Shown: positions 1 to 8,297 of the stretch, piece after piece
Numbering within the stretch: the first letter of the stretch is position 1
Layout of the letters: the number at the start of each line of letters is the position of its first letter
NCBI GenBank assembly: GCA_964242215.1
Contig: CAXTCJ010000008.1
Coordinates: forward strand, 1-64,000
Direction: 5' to 3'
DNA from: LMUY01 sp964242215
GTDB lineage: Bacteria > Pseudomonadota > Alphaproteobacteria > Acetobacterales > Acetobacteraceae
Length of the DNA stretch: 64,000 nt
Program-made: the position numbers and the translations under genes
Notes under the pieces: model-generated
The model's input: the letters and a program-made list of their open reading frames with translations, nothing else
Database searches by the model: none
What the model was told of the DNA's origin: nothing

Positions 1-1088
1 CGGTGCTGACCGAGGGCGGGGCGCATTTCGTGACGCCGCTCAGCCTGCAGGCGCTAACGGAGACGAAGGTCTACACCGATCTCTGGTCGCTGACCGACGA
101 GAGCGAGATGGGGCATATCGAGCTGTCCCGCGCCGCCGACCTGGTCGTGGTGGCTCCCGCCAGTGCCGACATCCTGGCCTCGATGGCGGCCGGGCGGGCG
201 CACGACCTGGCCACCACGCTGCTGCTCGCCACCGACAAGCCGGTGCTGGCCGCCCCCGCGATGAACGTCCGGATGTGGCTGCACCCGGCGACAGTTGCCA
301 ATGTCGCGACCCTACGCAGCCGCGGCGTGCTGTTCGTGGGTCCGGACGAGGGCGTCATGGCGTGCAACGAGTTCGGCCCGGGCCGTCTATCCGAGCCGCC
401 CGCCATCCTCGCCGCCATCCAGGCGTTCTTTGGTCCCAAGCCGCTGACCGGAAAGCACGCACTGGTCACCAGCGGCCCAACGCACGAGCCGATCGACCCG
501 GTGCGCTACATCGCCAACCGGTCCTCCGGCCGCCAGGGCACGGCGATTGCCGCGGCGCTGCTGGATCTGGGCGCGCGGGTGACGCTGATCACCGGTCCTA
601 CCTCGGTCGAACCGCCGGCCGGCGCCTCGGTGCACCGGGTGGAGACCGCGGCCGAGATGCTGGCTGCCTGCCAGACGGCACTGCCGGCGGATGTTGCAAT
701 CTGCGCGGCGGCGGTGGCCGATTGGCACGTGGAGCCGTCGGCCGAGAAGTTGAAGAAGCGACCCGGTGCGGCCCCGCCCACGCTGGCGTTGCAGCCCAAC
801 CCGGACATCCTCGCGACGCTTTCCGCCCCCGGGCCAGACCGGCCGCGGCTGGTGGTTGGGTTTGCGGCGGAAACGCAGGATGTGGCCGAGAACGCCGCCG
901 CCAAGCGCCTGCGCAAGGGCTGCGACTGGATCTTGGCCAATGACGTCCGGCCGGCGACCGGCATCATGGCGGGGGAGAACAACCAGGTCCGACTCGTCAC
1001 CGCCGAGGGCGCGGAGGACTGGCCCATGCTGCCCAAAACCGAAGTCGCCACCCGGCTCGCCGCACGGATTGCGGAGGCTCTGGCATGA
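1..1088 (+). CDS. coaBC: Bifunctional phosphopantothenoylcysteine decarboxylase / phosphopantothenate-cysteine ligase (5' end missing)
   Basis: CoaBC makes 4'-phosphopantetheine for coenzyme A by joining cysteine to phosphopantothenate (CoaB) and decarboxylating the product (CoaC, FMN-dependent). The reading frame is open to the left edge, so the N-terminus, including most of the early CoaC flavin-binding part, lies outside the window. The visible CoaC part has the PAMN substrate loop (about residue 85 of the visible part) and the ACNEFGPGR segment with the catalytic cysteine. The CoaB half starts near visible residue 150 with LVTSGPTHEPIDPVRYI and NRSSGRQG, and carries the KLKK motif near 248 and NPDILATL. 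Both are hallmarks of the ligase. dut follows after a palindromic repeat. Cytoplasmic housekeeping enzyme; the assignment is secure. Confidence 0.95.
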   Translation, partial: VLTEGGAHFVTPLSLQALTETKVYTDLWSLTDESEMGHIELSRAADLVVVAPASADILASMAAGRAHDLATTLLLATDKPVLAAPAMNVRMWLHPATVANVATLRSRGVLFVGPDEGVMACNEFGPGRLSEPPAILAAIQAFFGPKPLTGKHALVTSGPTHEPIDPVRYIANRSSGRQGTAIAAALLDLGARVTLITGPTSVEPPAGASVHRVETAAEMLAACQTALPADVAICAAAVADWHVEPSAEKLKKRPGAAPPTLALQPNPDILATLSAPGPDRPRLVVGFAAETQDVAENAAAKRLRKGCDWILANDVRPATGIMAGENNQVRLVTAEGAEDWPMLPKTEVATRLAARIAEALA

Positions 1089-1200
1089 CTCCCCCTCCCC
1101 TCGAGGGAGGGCGCCGGGGGGAGGGGGGCCACAGACGTAGCGATCGGTCATCGGCCACCCCTCACCCCGAGCCTCTCCCTCAAGGGGAGAGGGAGAGGCA
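1085..1200. repeat. Palindromic intergenic repeat, family C, copy 1
   Basis: Between coaBC and dut lie two G/C-rich hairpins. One is CCCTCCCCTCGAGGGAGGG-like, the other CCTCTCCCTCAAGGGGAGAG-like, separated by about 50 bases. The same CCCTCACCCC...CTCTCCC...GGGAGAGG pattern recurs at about 32824, 36505, 46228 and 49430. The element begins at the coaBC stop codon. A long open frame through it merges with dut, but its translation is low-complexity and not part of the dUTPase family, so dut is started after it. Confidence 0.7.
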
Positions 1201-1201
1201 C

Positions 1202-1654
1202 GTGGAATTGGTCGTGCTGGACCCGCGGCTGCACGAGTGGGGGCTGCCGACCTATCAGAGTGCCATGGCAGCGGCGATCGACCTGCATGCCTGCCTCGAC
1301 GCTCCGCTCGCCATTCAGCCCGGCACTGCCCCGGCGCTGATCCCCGCCGGGTTCGCGGTGCACATGGCGGACCCGACCATGGCCGCGCTGGTACTGCCGC
1401 GCTCGGGCATGGGGCATCGCAAGGGGCTCGTCTTGGGCAACCTCGTCGGGCTGATCGACCCCGATTACACCGGCCCCATCCTGGTCAGCGCCTGGAACCG
1501 CAACGCGCCCGGCACCGAGCCGATCGTGCTGCAACCCGGCGAGCGGTTCGCCCAGATGCTGTTCGTCCCCATCCTGCGGCCTACGCTTAGCGTCGTGGAT
1601 GCATTCTCCGCGACCAGCCAGCGCGGCGTGGGCGGGTTCGGCTCGACCGGGTAG
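1202..1654 (+). CDS. dut: dUTP diphosphatase (dUTPase)
   Basis: Hydrolyses dUTP to dUMP and pyrophosphate, keeping uracil out of DNA and supplying dUMP for thymidylate synthesis. At 150 aa it has the normal length of trimeric dUTPases, and all five family motifs can be seen in order: AAAIDLHA (motif 1), LPRSG (2), GLIDPDYTGP with the catalytic Asp (3), QPGERFAQMLF (4) and the C-terminal GVGGFGSTG phosphate-binding arm (5). The GTG at 1202 is chosen because the family starts just before motif 1. The frame stays open back to 1085, but that stretch is the repeat after coaBC. The coaBC-dut neighbourhood is common in proteobacteria. Confidence 0.93.
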   Translation: MELVVLDPRLHEWGLPTYQSAMAAAIDLHACLDAPLAIQPGTAPALIPAGFAVHMADPTMAALVLPRSGMGHRKGLVLGNLVGLIDPDYTGPILVSAWNRNAPGTEPIVLQPGERFAQMLFVPILRPTLSVVDAFSATSQRGVGGFGSTG

Positions 1655-1765
1655 CGGGCCGGCCGATCCACTCGATCGTCACATAATCGCAACGCGATGC
1701 CCGCGTGACAGCGCCTGGGGAGCCCGCTATGGGGCGTCCATAGCCCTGTAGCCGAGGAATACCCC

Positions 1766-3490
1766 ATGTCCGGAAGCACCTTCCCGGCCTTCGCCTCGGC
1801 CCGCCGGCTTCCGAACATTTTCGACATCGCTGCGGTGCTCTGCCTCGGCGGCCTGCTGTTCGCGTTTGCCAGCGGGGCACGGCAGACGGTCATCCCGCTC
1901 GCCCAGGTTGCCGATATCAGTCTCGATCCGTACTACCTGCCGGGCTACGCGCTACGGACCACGCTGCGCATGGCACTGGCCCTGGTGTGTTCGCTGATCT
2001 TCACCTTCACCTATGCCACCTGGGCCGCAAAAAGCCGCCGCGCCGGGCTGGTGCTGGTGCCGATCCTCGACATCCTGCAATCGGTGCCGATCATCGGCTT
2101 CCTCACCTTCACCGTCGTGTTCTTCATGGGCCTGTTCCCGGGCCGCGTGCTGGGCGTCGAACTGGCCGCGATCTTCGCCATCTTCACCAGCCAAGCCTGG
2201 AACATGGCGTTCAGCTTCTACCAGTCGCTGAAAACCGTGCCCGCCGACCTGGCCGAGGCCGCCACCGCCTTCCGCCTGTCGCCCTGGCAGAAATTCTGGC
2301 GCATGGAAGTGCCCTTCGCCATGCCCGGCCTGGTGTGGAACACCATGATGTCGGTGTCCGGCGGCTGGTTCTTCGTGGTGGCCAGCGAGGCGGTGACCGT
2401 CGGCAGCAACACCTGGAAACTGCCCGGCATCGGCTCCTACGTGGCGGAGGCGTTGGAGAAGCGCGACATCTGGGCGGTGTTCTACGCCATCGGCACCATG
2501 CTGCTGGTGATCCTGGCCTACGACCAGCTGCTGTTCCGCCCGCTGGTCGCCTGGTCGGCCAAGTTCCGGTTCGAAGTGACGTCGGGCGCGGTCGCCGAGG
2601 ACCCATGGGTGCTCAAGCTACTGCGCCGGACCCGCGTGCTCGCGGCCGGGGTGGACGCGCTGGCATCGGTCTTCAACCTGTTCACCGGGCTGCGTCTGTC
2701 GCGCACCAAGGCGCGGGCGGTGAGTGCCAACACGACCCCGTCGCGGGCATGGGACATCTTCTACGCCACCCTGCTGGCGCTGCTGGTGGCGGCCGGGGCT
2801 TGGCAGATCGTCGTGTATGTCTCGGGCAGCTTGATCTGGAGCGACCTGGGCGAGGCGGTGCTGCTTGGCGTCTACACGATGATCCGGGTCGTCGTGCTGA
2901 TGATCGTGGCCACGGCGATCTGGGTGCCGATCGGCGTGTGGCTCGGCTTGCGGCCGACCTGGGCCCGGCGCGCGCAACCGGTGGCGCAGTTCCTTGCCGC
3001 GTTCCCGGCCAACCTGTTCTTCCCGATCTTCGTCGTCGCCATCGTGCACTGGAAGCTCAGCCCCGACATCTGGCTGACGCCGCTCATGGTGCTCGGCGCC
3101 CAGTGGTACATCCTGTTCAACGTCATCGCCGGCGCCGCCGCGTTCCCGGGCGACCTGCTGGAGGCGTCCAACAATTTCCGCATCGGCGGCCTATTGTGGT
3201 GGCGCCGAGTGATCCTGCCGGGAATTTTCTCGTACTACGTGACGGGTGGGATCACGGCGTCCGGCGGCGCATGGAACGCAGCGATCGTGTCGGAGGTCGC
3301 CAGCTGGGGCAATGACCACATCAGCGCGCACGGGCTCGGCGCCTATATCGCCCAGGCCAGCGCCGACGATCACGGCACGCCGAAAGTTGTCTTGGGCGTC
3401 GCGGTGATGAGTGCCTTCGTTCTGTTGTTCAACCGCCTGGTATGGCGGCCGATGTATGCCTACGCCGCCCGCCGTTTCACCTTCAGCTAA
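1766..3490 (+). CDS. NitT/TauT-type ABC transporter permease, two fused permease domains
   Basis: 574-aa inner-membrane protein with two consecutive BPD_transp_1-type permease domains, each with about five to six hydrophobic segments. The first spans roughly residues 60-260 and the second 330-570, joined by a hydrophilic linker near 265-310. Each domain carries an EAA-like coupling loop (for example PADLAEAATAFRLSPWQKF and PGDLLEASNNFRIGGLLWW). Such double permeases pair with one ATPase of the nitrate/sulfonate/taurine type. The ATPase gene begins 10 bases downstream. No periplasmic binding protein is adjacent, so the substrate cannot be inferred. The ATG at 1766 follows a GAGGAA Shine-Dalgarno-like stretch. 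Confidence 0.85.
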   Translation: MSGSTFPAFASARRLPNIFDIAAVLCLGGLLFAFASGARQTVIPLAQVADISLDPYYLPGYALRTTLRMALALVCSLIFTFTYATWAAKSRRAGLVLVPILDILQSVPIIGFLTFTVVFFMGLFPGRVLGVELAAIFAIFTSQAWNMAFSFYQSLKTVPADLAEAATAFRLSPWQKFWRMEVPFAMPGLVWNTMMSVSGGWFFVVASEAVTVGSNTWKLPGIGSYVAEALEKRDIWAVFYAIGTMLLVILAYDQLLFRPLVAWSAKFRFEVTSGAVAEDPWVLKLLRRTRVLAAGVDALASVFNLFTGLRLSRTKARAVSANTTPSRAWDIFYATLLALLVAAGAWQIVVYVSGSLIWSDLGEAVLLGVYTMIRVVVLMIVATAIWVPIGVWLGLRPTWARRAQPVAQFLAAFPANLFFPIFVVAIVHWKLSPDIWLTPLMVLGAQWYILFNVIAGAAAFPGDLLEASNNFRIGGLLWWRRVILPGIFSYYVTGGITASGGAWNAAIVSEVASWGNDHISAHGLGAYIAQASADDHGTPKVVLGVAVMSAFVLLFNRLVWRPMYAYAARRFTFS

Positions 3491-3500
3491 GGCCCGCGCC

Positions 3501-4811
3501 ATGGACACTCCCCTGCCGGCCACCACGCTCACCAACATCCTCGAGGTGCGCGGCGTTCGCCAATCGTACCACAAGGACAGTTCGGCCGACCTGCTCGTGC
3601 TGGACAACGTGGACCTCACGTTGCGCTCCGGCGAGATCGTGGGCCTGCTGGGCCGCTCCGGATCCGGCAAATCCACCCTGCTGCGCATCGTGGCCGGGCT
3701 GCTGCACCCGACCGACGGCCGCGTGCAGTGGCGCGGCGCCCCACTCACCGGCCCGGCGGAGGGGGTGGCGATGGTGTTCCAGTCCTTCGCCCTGTTCCCC
3801 TGGCTGACCGTGCAGGAAAACGTGGAACTCGGCCTGGAAGCGCAGAGCGTCCCCAAGGCCGAGCGCGAGAAGCGGGCCGAGGCCGCGATCGACCTCATCG
3901 GCCTCGGCGGCTACGAGAGCGCCTACCCCAAGGAGCTGTCCGGCGGCATGCGCCAACGCGTCGGCCTGGCCCGCGCCCTGGTGGTGCACCCCGACCTGCT
4001 GCTGATGGACGAGCCGTTCTCGGCTCTCGACGTGCTGACCGCCGAGACGCTGCGCACCGACCTCATCGACCTGTGGATGGAGGGCAAGCTGCCCATCAAA
4101 TCCGTCCTGATGGTCACCCACAACATCGAGGAGGCGGTGCTGATGTGCGACCGCGTGCTCGTGTTCAGCTCCAACCCCGGCCGGGTCGCCAGCGAGCTGA
4201 TCGTGCCCTTTCCGCACCCGCGCGACCGGCTCGAACCGGCGTTCCGCCAGTTGGTGGACGACATCTATGCGCTGATGACCAAGCGCGCCGCCGCCCGCTC
4301 CACCCCCCAGGCGGTCACCACGGCGACGGCGCTGCAGCCGGTGTCGACCAACATCATGGCCGGCCTGCTCGAGGCGCTGATGGCGCCCCCCTACAATGGC
4401 CGCGCCGACTTGCCGGCCTTGGCCGACGACCTGCAGTTGGAGGCGGACGAGCTGCTGCCGATCGGCGAGGCGCTGCAGCTGCTACGCTTGGGCACCTTGG
4501 CTGACGGCGACCTGGTGGTGAGCGACACCGGACGTCAGTTCGTCGCCGCCGACACCGACCCGCGCAAGGCCCAGTTCGCCGCGGCACTACGGGCCCACGT
4601 GCCGTTGGTGGCGCAGATCCGCTCGGTGCTGGACGAACGCTGGAACCACCGCGCCTCCGCCGTACGCTTCCGCGACGAACTGGAGGACAAGATGAGCCCC
4701 GACTACGCCGACGCCACGATGCGCACGGTGATCAGCTGGGGCCGCTATGCCGAGCTGTACAGCTACGACGAGGACGCCGACCAGTTCTACCTGGACGAGG
4801 ACGGCGACTAA
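3501..4811 (+). CDS. ABC transporter ATP-binding protein with C-terminal AAA-associated domain
   Basis: 436 aa. Residues 1-270 form a standard ABC ATPase of the nitrate/sulfonate/taurine class: Walker A GRSGSGKST at 51-59, Q-loop in MVFQSFALFPWL, signature LSGGMRQR near 146, Walker B LLLMDEP near 167 and the switch histidine in VTHNIEEAV. The C-terminal 160 residues are an acidic, helical extension. It resembles the AAA-associated C-terminal domain seen on ATPases encoded beside double permeases. Its role is unknown, possibly regulatory. It energises the permease encoded just upstream, in one operon. The ATG at 3501 is preferred over in-frame upstream starts that would overlap the permease by 80 bases. 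Confidence 0.88.
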   Translation: MDTPLPATTLTNILEVRGVRQSYHKDSSADLLVLDNVDLTLRSGEIVGLLGRSGSGKSTLLRIVAGLLHPTDGRVQWRGAPLTGPAEGVAMVFQSFALFPWLTVQENVELGLEAQSVPKAEREKRAEAAIDLIGLGGYESAYPKELSGGMRQRVGLARALVVHPDLLLMDEPFSALDVLTAETLRTDLIDLWMEGKLPIKSVLMVTHNIEEAVLMCDRVLVFSSNPGRVASELIVPFPHPRDRLEPAFRQLVDDIYALMTKRAAARSTPQAVTTATALQPVSTNIMAGLLEALMAPPYNGRADLPALADDLQLEADELLPIGEALQLLRLGTLADGDLVVSDTGRQFVAADTDPRKAQFAAALRAHVPLVAQIRSVLDERWNHRASAVRFRDELEDKMSPDYADATMRTVISWGRYAELYSYDEDADQFYLDEDGD

Positions 4812-4834
4812 CCCGTCACGCCCGCCCGCGACAC

Positions 4835-4975
4835 CGTCATGCCAGGGCTTGACCCTGGTATCCACGGGGTTGGGCTGGTGACGTCAGACGAGTGTTTCGC
4901 ACCGCCGCGTGCAATACAGGCGCGGCCGGTGTCTGTGGAACCCCGTGGATACCAGGGTCAAGCCCTGGCATGACG
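4835..4975. repeat. Long inverted repeat, family B, copy 1
   Basis: Arms of about 30 bases face each other: CGTCATGCCAGGGCTTGACC at the left and its reverse complement ending at 4975. A loop of about 75 bases contains GTGACGTCA. Inside each arm a smaller palindrome CCAGGG-CTTGA-CCCTGG is nested. Near-identical elements lie at 48393-48533 and 54021-54159. It sits at the convergent junction of the ABC ATPase gene and the minus-strand genes that follow, where it could act as a bidirectional terminator or mRNA stabiliser (inference). Confidence 0.85.
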
Positions 4976-4988
4976 AAGGCGATGGCGT

Positions 4989-5348
4989 TCACCCGTACTG
5001 CCAGGCCAAGCCCGCCACCCCCGCGAGCAACAGCACCACCCCACACCAGCGGTAGAATCGCACCGGAGCGAATGCCGCCTGCCGCTCCGCCGCCCGGGCC
5101 GCGCGCTGCTCCGGCGGGCCGCCGGCCTCCATGCCCGCCCGGAACACGTGACGCCCCCATCCCGGCGCGTGCTCGTCGAGGGTGAACTGGCTGCAGACAA
5201 AGACGGTGAGCAAGCCGAGCAGCACCAGCCCGAACGGCCCCAGCACCACCACCAGCACGACGGCGACGGCAGCGAGCCCCAGCAACACCGCCCAGGCGGC
5301 CCCGTTCGCCAGGTCGCCGGGCGAGACGCGCAGGACTACGCCTCCCAA
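4989..5348 (-). CDS. Small membrane protein of unknown function
   Basis: About 119 aa if started at the TTG at 5348. An ATG at 5423 would add 25 residues that lie inside the sulfotransferase gene and look like shadow sequence. The N-terminal half is one long hydrophobic stretch long enough for two helices (AAWAVLLGLAAVAVVLVVVL onward). A hydrophilic, Arg/Glu-rich middle follows, then a single helix at the C-terminus (VVLLLAGVAGLAWQYG). I recognise no family. It lies directly downstream of the sulfotransferase gene on the same strand, with start and stop overlapping, so translation is probably coupled. Start choice is uncertain. Confidence 0.5.
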   Translation of the reverse strand: MGGVVLRVSPGDLANGAAWAVLLGLAAVAVVLVVVLGPFGLVLLGLLTVFVCSQFTLDEHAPGWGRHVFRAGMEAGGPPEQRAARAAERQAAFAPVRFYRWCGVVLLLAGVAGLAWQYG

Positions 5349-6178
5349 CCGTACAGCGGGAACATCCAGCCGAGTTCCTGCACGACGAGGCGGTTCATCT
5401 CCGGGGTCAGCGTCGACCGCCAATCCCCCACCACACCCTTGCGGTAGAACGACCCACGCTGCTCCACCCCCGCCGGCCGGCCGCCAGTGGCCGCGGCGAA
5501 CGAGGTGCGCTCGAGGCAGGCGGCGATGATCGCCGGGTCGTCCGAGACGCCGAGCAGGCGAAGCATGCGGGCGACGAGCGGCGCCGGGTCGCGCACCATC
5601 GCATCGTAGGTGACGATCACGGCGTCCTCGGGGAAAAGCCGGGCGAGGTCGAGCATGACGCGCGCGCCTTCGGCCAGCGATGGGAACGCCGCCTTGAGGA
5701 ACGCCGTCTTGGCCGCAATCTCGTCCCCGCCGGCTGGCACTGTCTGGAACAGGTGCCAGGCGGAGGTCAGCACGTCGCGCGGGTCGCGGGCGACGCCGAT
5801 GAACTTCGCGGCGGGAAACAGCTGCTTAAGGCGCTGGAAGAAGAACACGTTCTCCGGGGTCTTCTCGCCCACCGCGCGGCACGGCTTGGCCCCCATTTGC
5901 TGTTGCAACGCCAGCAGGATGGCGGTGCCGGCCAAATGTTCGGTGTCGGCGGCGGCCGGCAGCGGGAAACCGCCCGTGTCCTGGAACAGCGTTGTGTTCT
6001 TGGCGGTTAGAACCTTGCTCCGCGCCGCCATCATGGCGTCCAGCGGGACCGCGAGCTGGTTGAGGAAAAAGCCTTCGCCCCGGCACGAAACCTCCGGATG
6101 GGCGTCCAGGATGCGTTGGATCCAGGTCGTGCCAGACCGCGGCGCGCCGCCCACGAAGAACAGCTGCCGCTCTGCCAT
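5336..6178 (-). CDS. Sulfotransferase family protein
   Basis: 280-aa PAPS-dependent sulfotransferase-like protein. The 5'-phosphosulfate-binding loop is GGAPRSGTTWIQ near residues 10-21, and the 3'-phosphate site is VARDPRDVLTSAW in the middle of the protein. Both are defining motifs of the Sulfotransfer families. The C-terminal GVEQRGSFYRKGVVGDWRS resembles the conserved RKG..GDW segment of this superfamily. The acceptor substrate is not deducible. Start chosen at the ATG 6178 (MAERQLFFVGG) because the superfamily usually starts a few residues before the loop; an in-frame ATG at 6316 would add 46 residues. Diverges from aat. Confidence 0.82.
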   Translation of the reverse strand: MAERQLFFVGGAPRSGTTWIQRILDAHPEVSCRGEGFFLNQLAVPLDAMMAARSKVLTAKNTTLFQDTGGFPLPAAADTEHLAGTAILLALQQQMGAKPCRAVGEKTPENVFFFQRLKQLFPAAKFIGVARDPRDVLTSAWHLFQTVPAGGDEIAAKTAFLKAAFPSLAEGARVMLDLARLFPEDAVIVTYDAMVRDPAPLVARMLRLLGVSDDPAIIAACLERTSFAAATGGRPAGVEQRGSFYRKGVVGDWRSTLTPEMNRLVVQELGWMFPLYGWEA

Positions 6179-6361
6179 CTGCGCGAGGCCGGCTTGACGC
6201 TCCAGCCAACTTTGCACTTTGGCCCCCGACGGCTGTTGCGAGACGCGGAGTGTGCCCCAGTTGAAAGGGGGTATCCAGCCACGGAGGCAATTCGCTTTGG
6301 ACCGCCGATCCACCACCTTGGCCGTATAGCAGAGGCGGCCGGCGTGCTAGGACTGCGCACG

Positions 6362-7012
6362 ATGTCCCGCCGCACCGTCGAGGTCACACCGGAACTCCTG
6401 TTGCGCGCCTACCGCGTGGGATTGTTCCCTATGGCCGAGACTCGGCGTGGCAGCCGGTTATACTGGCTCGATCCGGAGCATCGCGGCGTGCTGCCGCTGG
6501 ATCGCTTCCACCTGCCCCGACGCCTGCTGCGCACGGTGCTGCGCGGCCCCTACCAGGTGACCACGGACGCGGATTTCCCCGCCGTGATCGCCGCCTGCGC
6601 CGCCGCCGGGCCGGGGCGGGAGGACACCTGGATCAATCGCGACATCGAGCGGCTGTTCGGCGAACTGCACCACTCCGGCCTGGCGCACAGCGTGGAGTGC
6701 CGCCAGGATGGCTTGCTGGTGGGCGGGCTGTATGGCGTGAGCCTCGGGGGCGCGTTCTTCGGCGAGAGCATGTTCAGCCTGGCAAGGGATGCCTCGAAGG
6801 TGGCCCTCGTCCACCTGGTGGCGCGTCTGCGCCTGGGCGGCTACCGGCTGCTCGACACCCAATTCGTCACCAGCCACCTGTCGCAATTCGGCACCGAGGA
6901 GGTCCCGCGCGAACGTTACAAGGCGTTGCTCGCCGCCGCGGTGGACGAAACGGCGCGGTGGGAGGCAGATAGCGCGGCGATCGAAGCGGAGATCCGGGGA
7001 ATGGCCAGTTGA
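6362..7012 (+). CDS. aat: Leucyl/phenylalanyl-tRNA--protein transferase
   Basis: Transfers Leu or Phe from aminoacyl-tRNA to the N-terminus of proteins starting with Arg or Lys, making them ClpS/ClpAP substrates of the N-end rule. The 216-aa length and motifs match the family: LLRAYRVGLFPMAE at the N-terminus, WINRDIERLFGELHHSGLAH, then GGLYGVSLGGAFFGESMFS and the LLDTQFVTSHLSQFG segment. Start at the ATG 6362 gives the canonical N-terminus; the longer open frame upstream is antisense to the sulfotransferase gene. Its stop codon overlaps the TTG start of the next gene (TTGA), implying an operon. Confidence 0.93.
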   Translation: MSRRTVEVTPELLLRAYRVGLFPMAETRRGSRLYWLDPEHRGVLPLDRFHLPRRLLRTVLRGPYQVTTDADFPAVIAACAAAGPGREDTWINRDIERLFGELHHSGLAHSVECRQDGLLVGGLYGVSLGGAFFGESMFSLARDASKVALVHLVARLRLGGYRLLDTQFVTSHLSQFGTEEVPRERYKALLAAAVDETARWEADSAAIEAEIRGMAS

Positions 7013-7614
7013 GAGTGGGCACTGTGCTACGCGCCGCGGCGATCGGCTGCCTGCTGCTGCCCGGCCTGTGTCTCAGCCGGGGGGCGGCGGCCCAGCCTCG
7101 TCTGATACCCACCGGCGACGTGGACGTGCTGTATCAGGTGGATGGTGCCGCTGCCCAGCAGATCCCCGGTGGCGCCGCTGGGGGCGTGCGGCTGATGTGG
7201 GACGCCGCTGGCCAGCGGCTGCGGGCCGAGCCGGTTGGGCAGGCGGTCTACGCCATCACCGATCTGCGGCGCCGCGTGGCGGAGCTGGTATTCGCCGCCC
7301 AGTCCGCGGTGTTGGAGCTGCCGCTGCGCGGCGGTGACCCGCAGACCCTGCTCGCCGGAGCCGGCGCCCGCTTCACGCGCCAGGGCAGTAGCCACGTGCT
7401 GGGTATGGAATGCACCGAGTGGACGATCCAGGCCCGCCACGTGGATGCGACCGGCTGCGTGACCGCCGACGGCGTGATCCTGCGCGCGGAGGGCACCTGG
7501 AACGGGCAGCCCGGCCGCGCCGTCGCCCAATCCGTCGCCCGCGGCCCGATCCCGGACGAACGCTTCGTCCCCCCACCCAACTTCTTCCGCCTGCCTCTAG
7601 GCGTCAAACAGTGA
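7009..7614 (+). CDS. Secreted protein of unknown function with two conserved cysteines (paralogue 1)
   Basis: 201 aa, TTG start overlapping the aat stop. An N-terminal signal peptide (VLRAAAIGCLLLPGLCL, cleavage probably after GAAA) indicates export. The mature part reads like a beta-rich domain. It aligns by eye with the next gene: both contain DVDV(L/T)YQV, F/YTRQ, G..CT.W, C.TADGV(I/M)LRA and a C-terminal GP.P...F..P motif. The two cysteines are 14 residues apart and could form a periplasmic disulfide. I do not recognise a named family. The tandem duplication and the downstream MsrQ-like gene suggest a shared envelope function (inference). Confidence 0.72.
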   Translation: MRVGTVLRAAAIGCLLLPGLCLSRGAAAQPRLIPTGDVDVLYQVDGAAAQQIPGGAAGGVRLMWDAAGQRLRAEPVGQAVYAITDLRRRVAELVFAAQSAVLELPLRGGDPQTLLAGAGARFTRQGSSHVLGMECTEWTIQARHVDATGCVTADGVILRAEGTWNGQPGRAVAQSVARGPIPDERFVPPPNFFRLPLGVKQ

Positions 7615-7628
7615 GCCGGGTTGCCTTG

Positions 7629-7755
7629 CATCCTCCTCCGCAAAGCGGGGGAGGGGGACCATGCGAAGCATGGTGGAGGGGGCGCTGGCACCGGCCGTGC
7701 CCGCACCCCCTCCGTCGGCTGCGCCGCCACCTCCCCCGCTTCGTAAGGGAGGATC
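7629..7755. repeat. Palindromic intergenic repeat, family A, copy 1
   Basis: About 127 bases. It opens with a CCTCCTCCGC-AAA-GCGGGGGAGG hairpin, then CCATGCGAAGCATGGTGGAG (itself a short hairpin), a variable centre, then CCCCCTCCGTCGGCT..CGCCGCCACC and a closing hairpin ending GGGAGGAT. Same architecture at 11651-11785, 14312-14439 and, inverted, 23286-23416. The terminal AGGGAGGAT lies immediately before the likely start of the next gene. Confidence 0.85.
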
Positions 7756-8297
7756 TGATTGCGCTGTTCGTCGTCATGCTCGCCGGCCCGGCGTTCGCGG
7801 CCGACCGCCCGCCCACCATGCCGCAACGCGACGTCGACGTGACCTACCAGGTGGCGCAGCCCGTCGAGGGGGGCCCGGCGCTCAGCCAACGCATGCGCTG
7901 GTCGGTCGCCACCGGCCGCCTGCGCGTCGATCCGCCGTCGCCGGGCTTGTACATGATCGTCGACTACACGGCGAAGCGCATGTCGGTGGTGAAGCCAGCC
8001 GACCGCGCCGTGCTCGACCTGCCGACGTCAGCACAGGGGTTGCCCGGCGCACCGGCCGGTGATTACACGCGCCAGGATGCGGCGGTCGTCGCCGGGCTGC
8101 CCTGCACCAACTGGCAAACGGCCGACGCGGGCGGCCATCCGACGTTGCTGTGCCTGACCGCGGACGGCGTCATGTTGCGGGCAAGCCAGAACGGCCAGGT
8201 GCTGCTGCAAGCCACCGCCGTCAGCTACGGCCCGCAGGACCCGGCCGCCTTTGTCACACCGGATGGCTTCCGCCACGTCTCCGGAGGAGCGCCTTGA
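7755..8297 (+). CDS. Secreted protein of unknown function with two conserved cysteines (paralogue 2)
   Basis: About 180 aa. Paralogue of the gene at 7009, with the same DVDV.YQV, YTRQ, G..CT.W and C.TADGVMLRA motifs; here the two cysteines are 15 residues apart. The start is uncertain. Residues LIALFVVMLAGPAFAADRP look like a signal peptide with AFA cleavage. That fits a CTG start at 7755 right after AGGGAGGAT of the family A repeat, or a shorter version from the ATG at 7776 that would leave little signal peptide. The original start may have been displaced by the repeat. Downstream, a 19-base repeat links it to the MsrQ-like gene. Confidence 0.62.
   Translation: MIALFVVMLAGPAFAADRPPTMPQRDVDVTYQVAQPVEGGPALSQRMRWSVATGRLRVDPPSPGLYMIVDYTAKRMSVVKPADRAVLDLPTSAQGLPGAPAGDYTRQDAAVVAGLPCTNWQTADAGGHPTLLCLTADGVMLRASQNGQVLLQATAVSYGPQDPAAFVTPDGFRHVSGGAP

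Noticed and set aside
1085..1201. Long N-terminal extension of dUTPase
   Set aside because: Translation comes from palindromic repeat sequence and is absent from the family.
4835..4975. Family B element as an insertion sequence
   Set aside because: Only 140 bases, no transposase frame and no target duplication seen; treated as a palindromic repeat.
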